Shown piece after piece: positions 5,474-5,585 of a DNA stretch of 5,585 bases. The DNA lies in assembly GCA_021159525.1 (NCBI GenBank), contig JAGHEC010000118.1:1-5585 (forward strand), in the 5' to 3' direction. This DNA comes from Deltaproteobacteria bacterium (lineage in GTDB: Bacteria > Desulfobacterota > DSM-4660 > Desulfatiglandales > Desulfatiglandaceae). The stretch's first letter is position 1. Every line of letters starts with the position of its first letter. Below the pieces are notes generated by a model. It ran no database searches and had not been told where the DNA came from. It saw only the letters and a list, made by a program, of their open reading frames with translations. The translations under genes and the position numbers were made by a program.

Positions 5474-5585
5474 TTAGGGGGATAACTGCGAACCTAATGC
5501 CGGGGCAGAAGAATTTTTCTTCCGCTCCGGGCCTCCGGGCTGGTCTCTTGAGTGACTTATCTGCGGGGGACACCCGCCTGCCAAG
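5459..5585. mobile_element. Second copy of the inverted-repeat element, left part only
   Basis: The end GTATCACCTCAATAATTAGG matches the ends of the element at 320-560, and the similarity to 320-436 continues ungapped for at least 117 bases before the window stops. It includes the CTCCGGGC tandem (5525-5540) and the block TGGTCTCTT followed by AGTGACTTATCTG. If it is complete, an inverted right arm should follow outside the window and then a duplicate of the 8 bases to its left (ATTTTACT, 5451-5458). Its first 15 bases encode the last four residues and the TAA stop of the polymerase gene. It also contains a small perfect stem, GCGGG with CCCGC (5563-5577). No transcription terminator was recognised after dnaE2. 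Confidence 0.7.

Overview
The window carries a compact, co-directional DNA-damage mutagenesis cassette, lexA - imuB-like - dnaE2-type, on the + strand (579-5473). The coding sequence is GC-rich, with AT-rich intergenic spots. Gene order and protein style suggest a proteobacterium in the broad sense. A Desulfobacterota/deltaproteobacterial genome is my best guess, inferred from protein style and not tested by any search.

Layout: bases 1-13 hold only the first codons of a divergent minus-strand gene with a good Shine-Dalgarno (SD) sequence. Bases 14-311 are a gene-free divergent intergenic region with a plausible promoter and dyad symmetries just upstream of lexA. Bases 320-560 form a 241-bp non-coding element with terminal inverted repeats, flanked by a perfect 8-bp target duplication (AGAGGAGG). 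It landed inside the lexA ribosome-binding site, and the duplication restored that site. Then come lexA (579-1181), a catalytically dead Y-family polymerase homologue of the ImuB type (reading frame open from 1171, first ordinary start codon 1225, end 2373), and an error-prone-type DNA polymerase III alpha subunit (2393-5473). A second copy of the element begins at 5459, inside the last codons of the polymerase gene, and runs off the window.

The proteins fit one pathway. LexA has the Ala-Gly cleavage site and the Ser/Lys dyad, so it should self-cleave on RecA filaments and derepress the operon. The ImuB-like protein has lost all three catalytic carboxylates but keeps a beta-clamp-binding peptide (QMSLF), so it is probably an adaptor. 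The DnaE protein keeps its three catalytic aspartates, lacks an obvious clamp peptide and has a decayed PHP site, so it is probably the translesion catalyst brought to the clamp by the ImuB-like protein. No imuA lies in the window.

The most unusual observation is the lexA/imuB junction. The ImuB-like protein has no ordinary start codon before its conserved N-terminal strand (IIHFHVP). lexA ends in AGG-TAT-CTT-TAG-TAG, which closely matches the +1 programmed frameshift site of prfB (RF2; GGG-UAU-CUU-UGA). A +1 shift there would run exactly into the imuB frame and give a self-cleavable LexA-ImuB fusion of about 597 residues. This is a hypothesis from sequence only.
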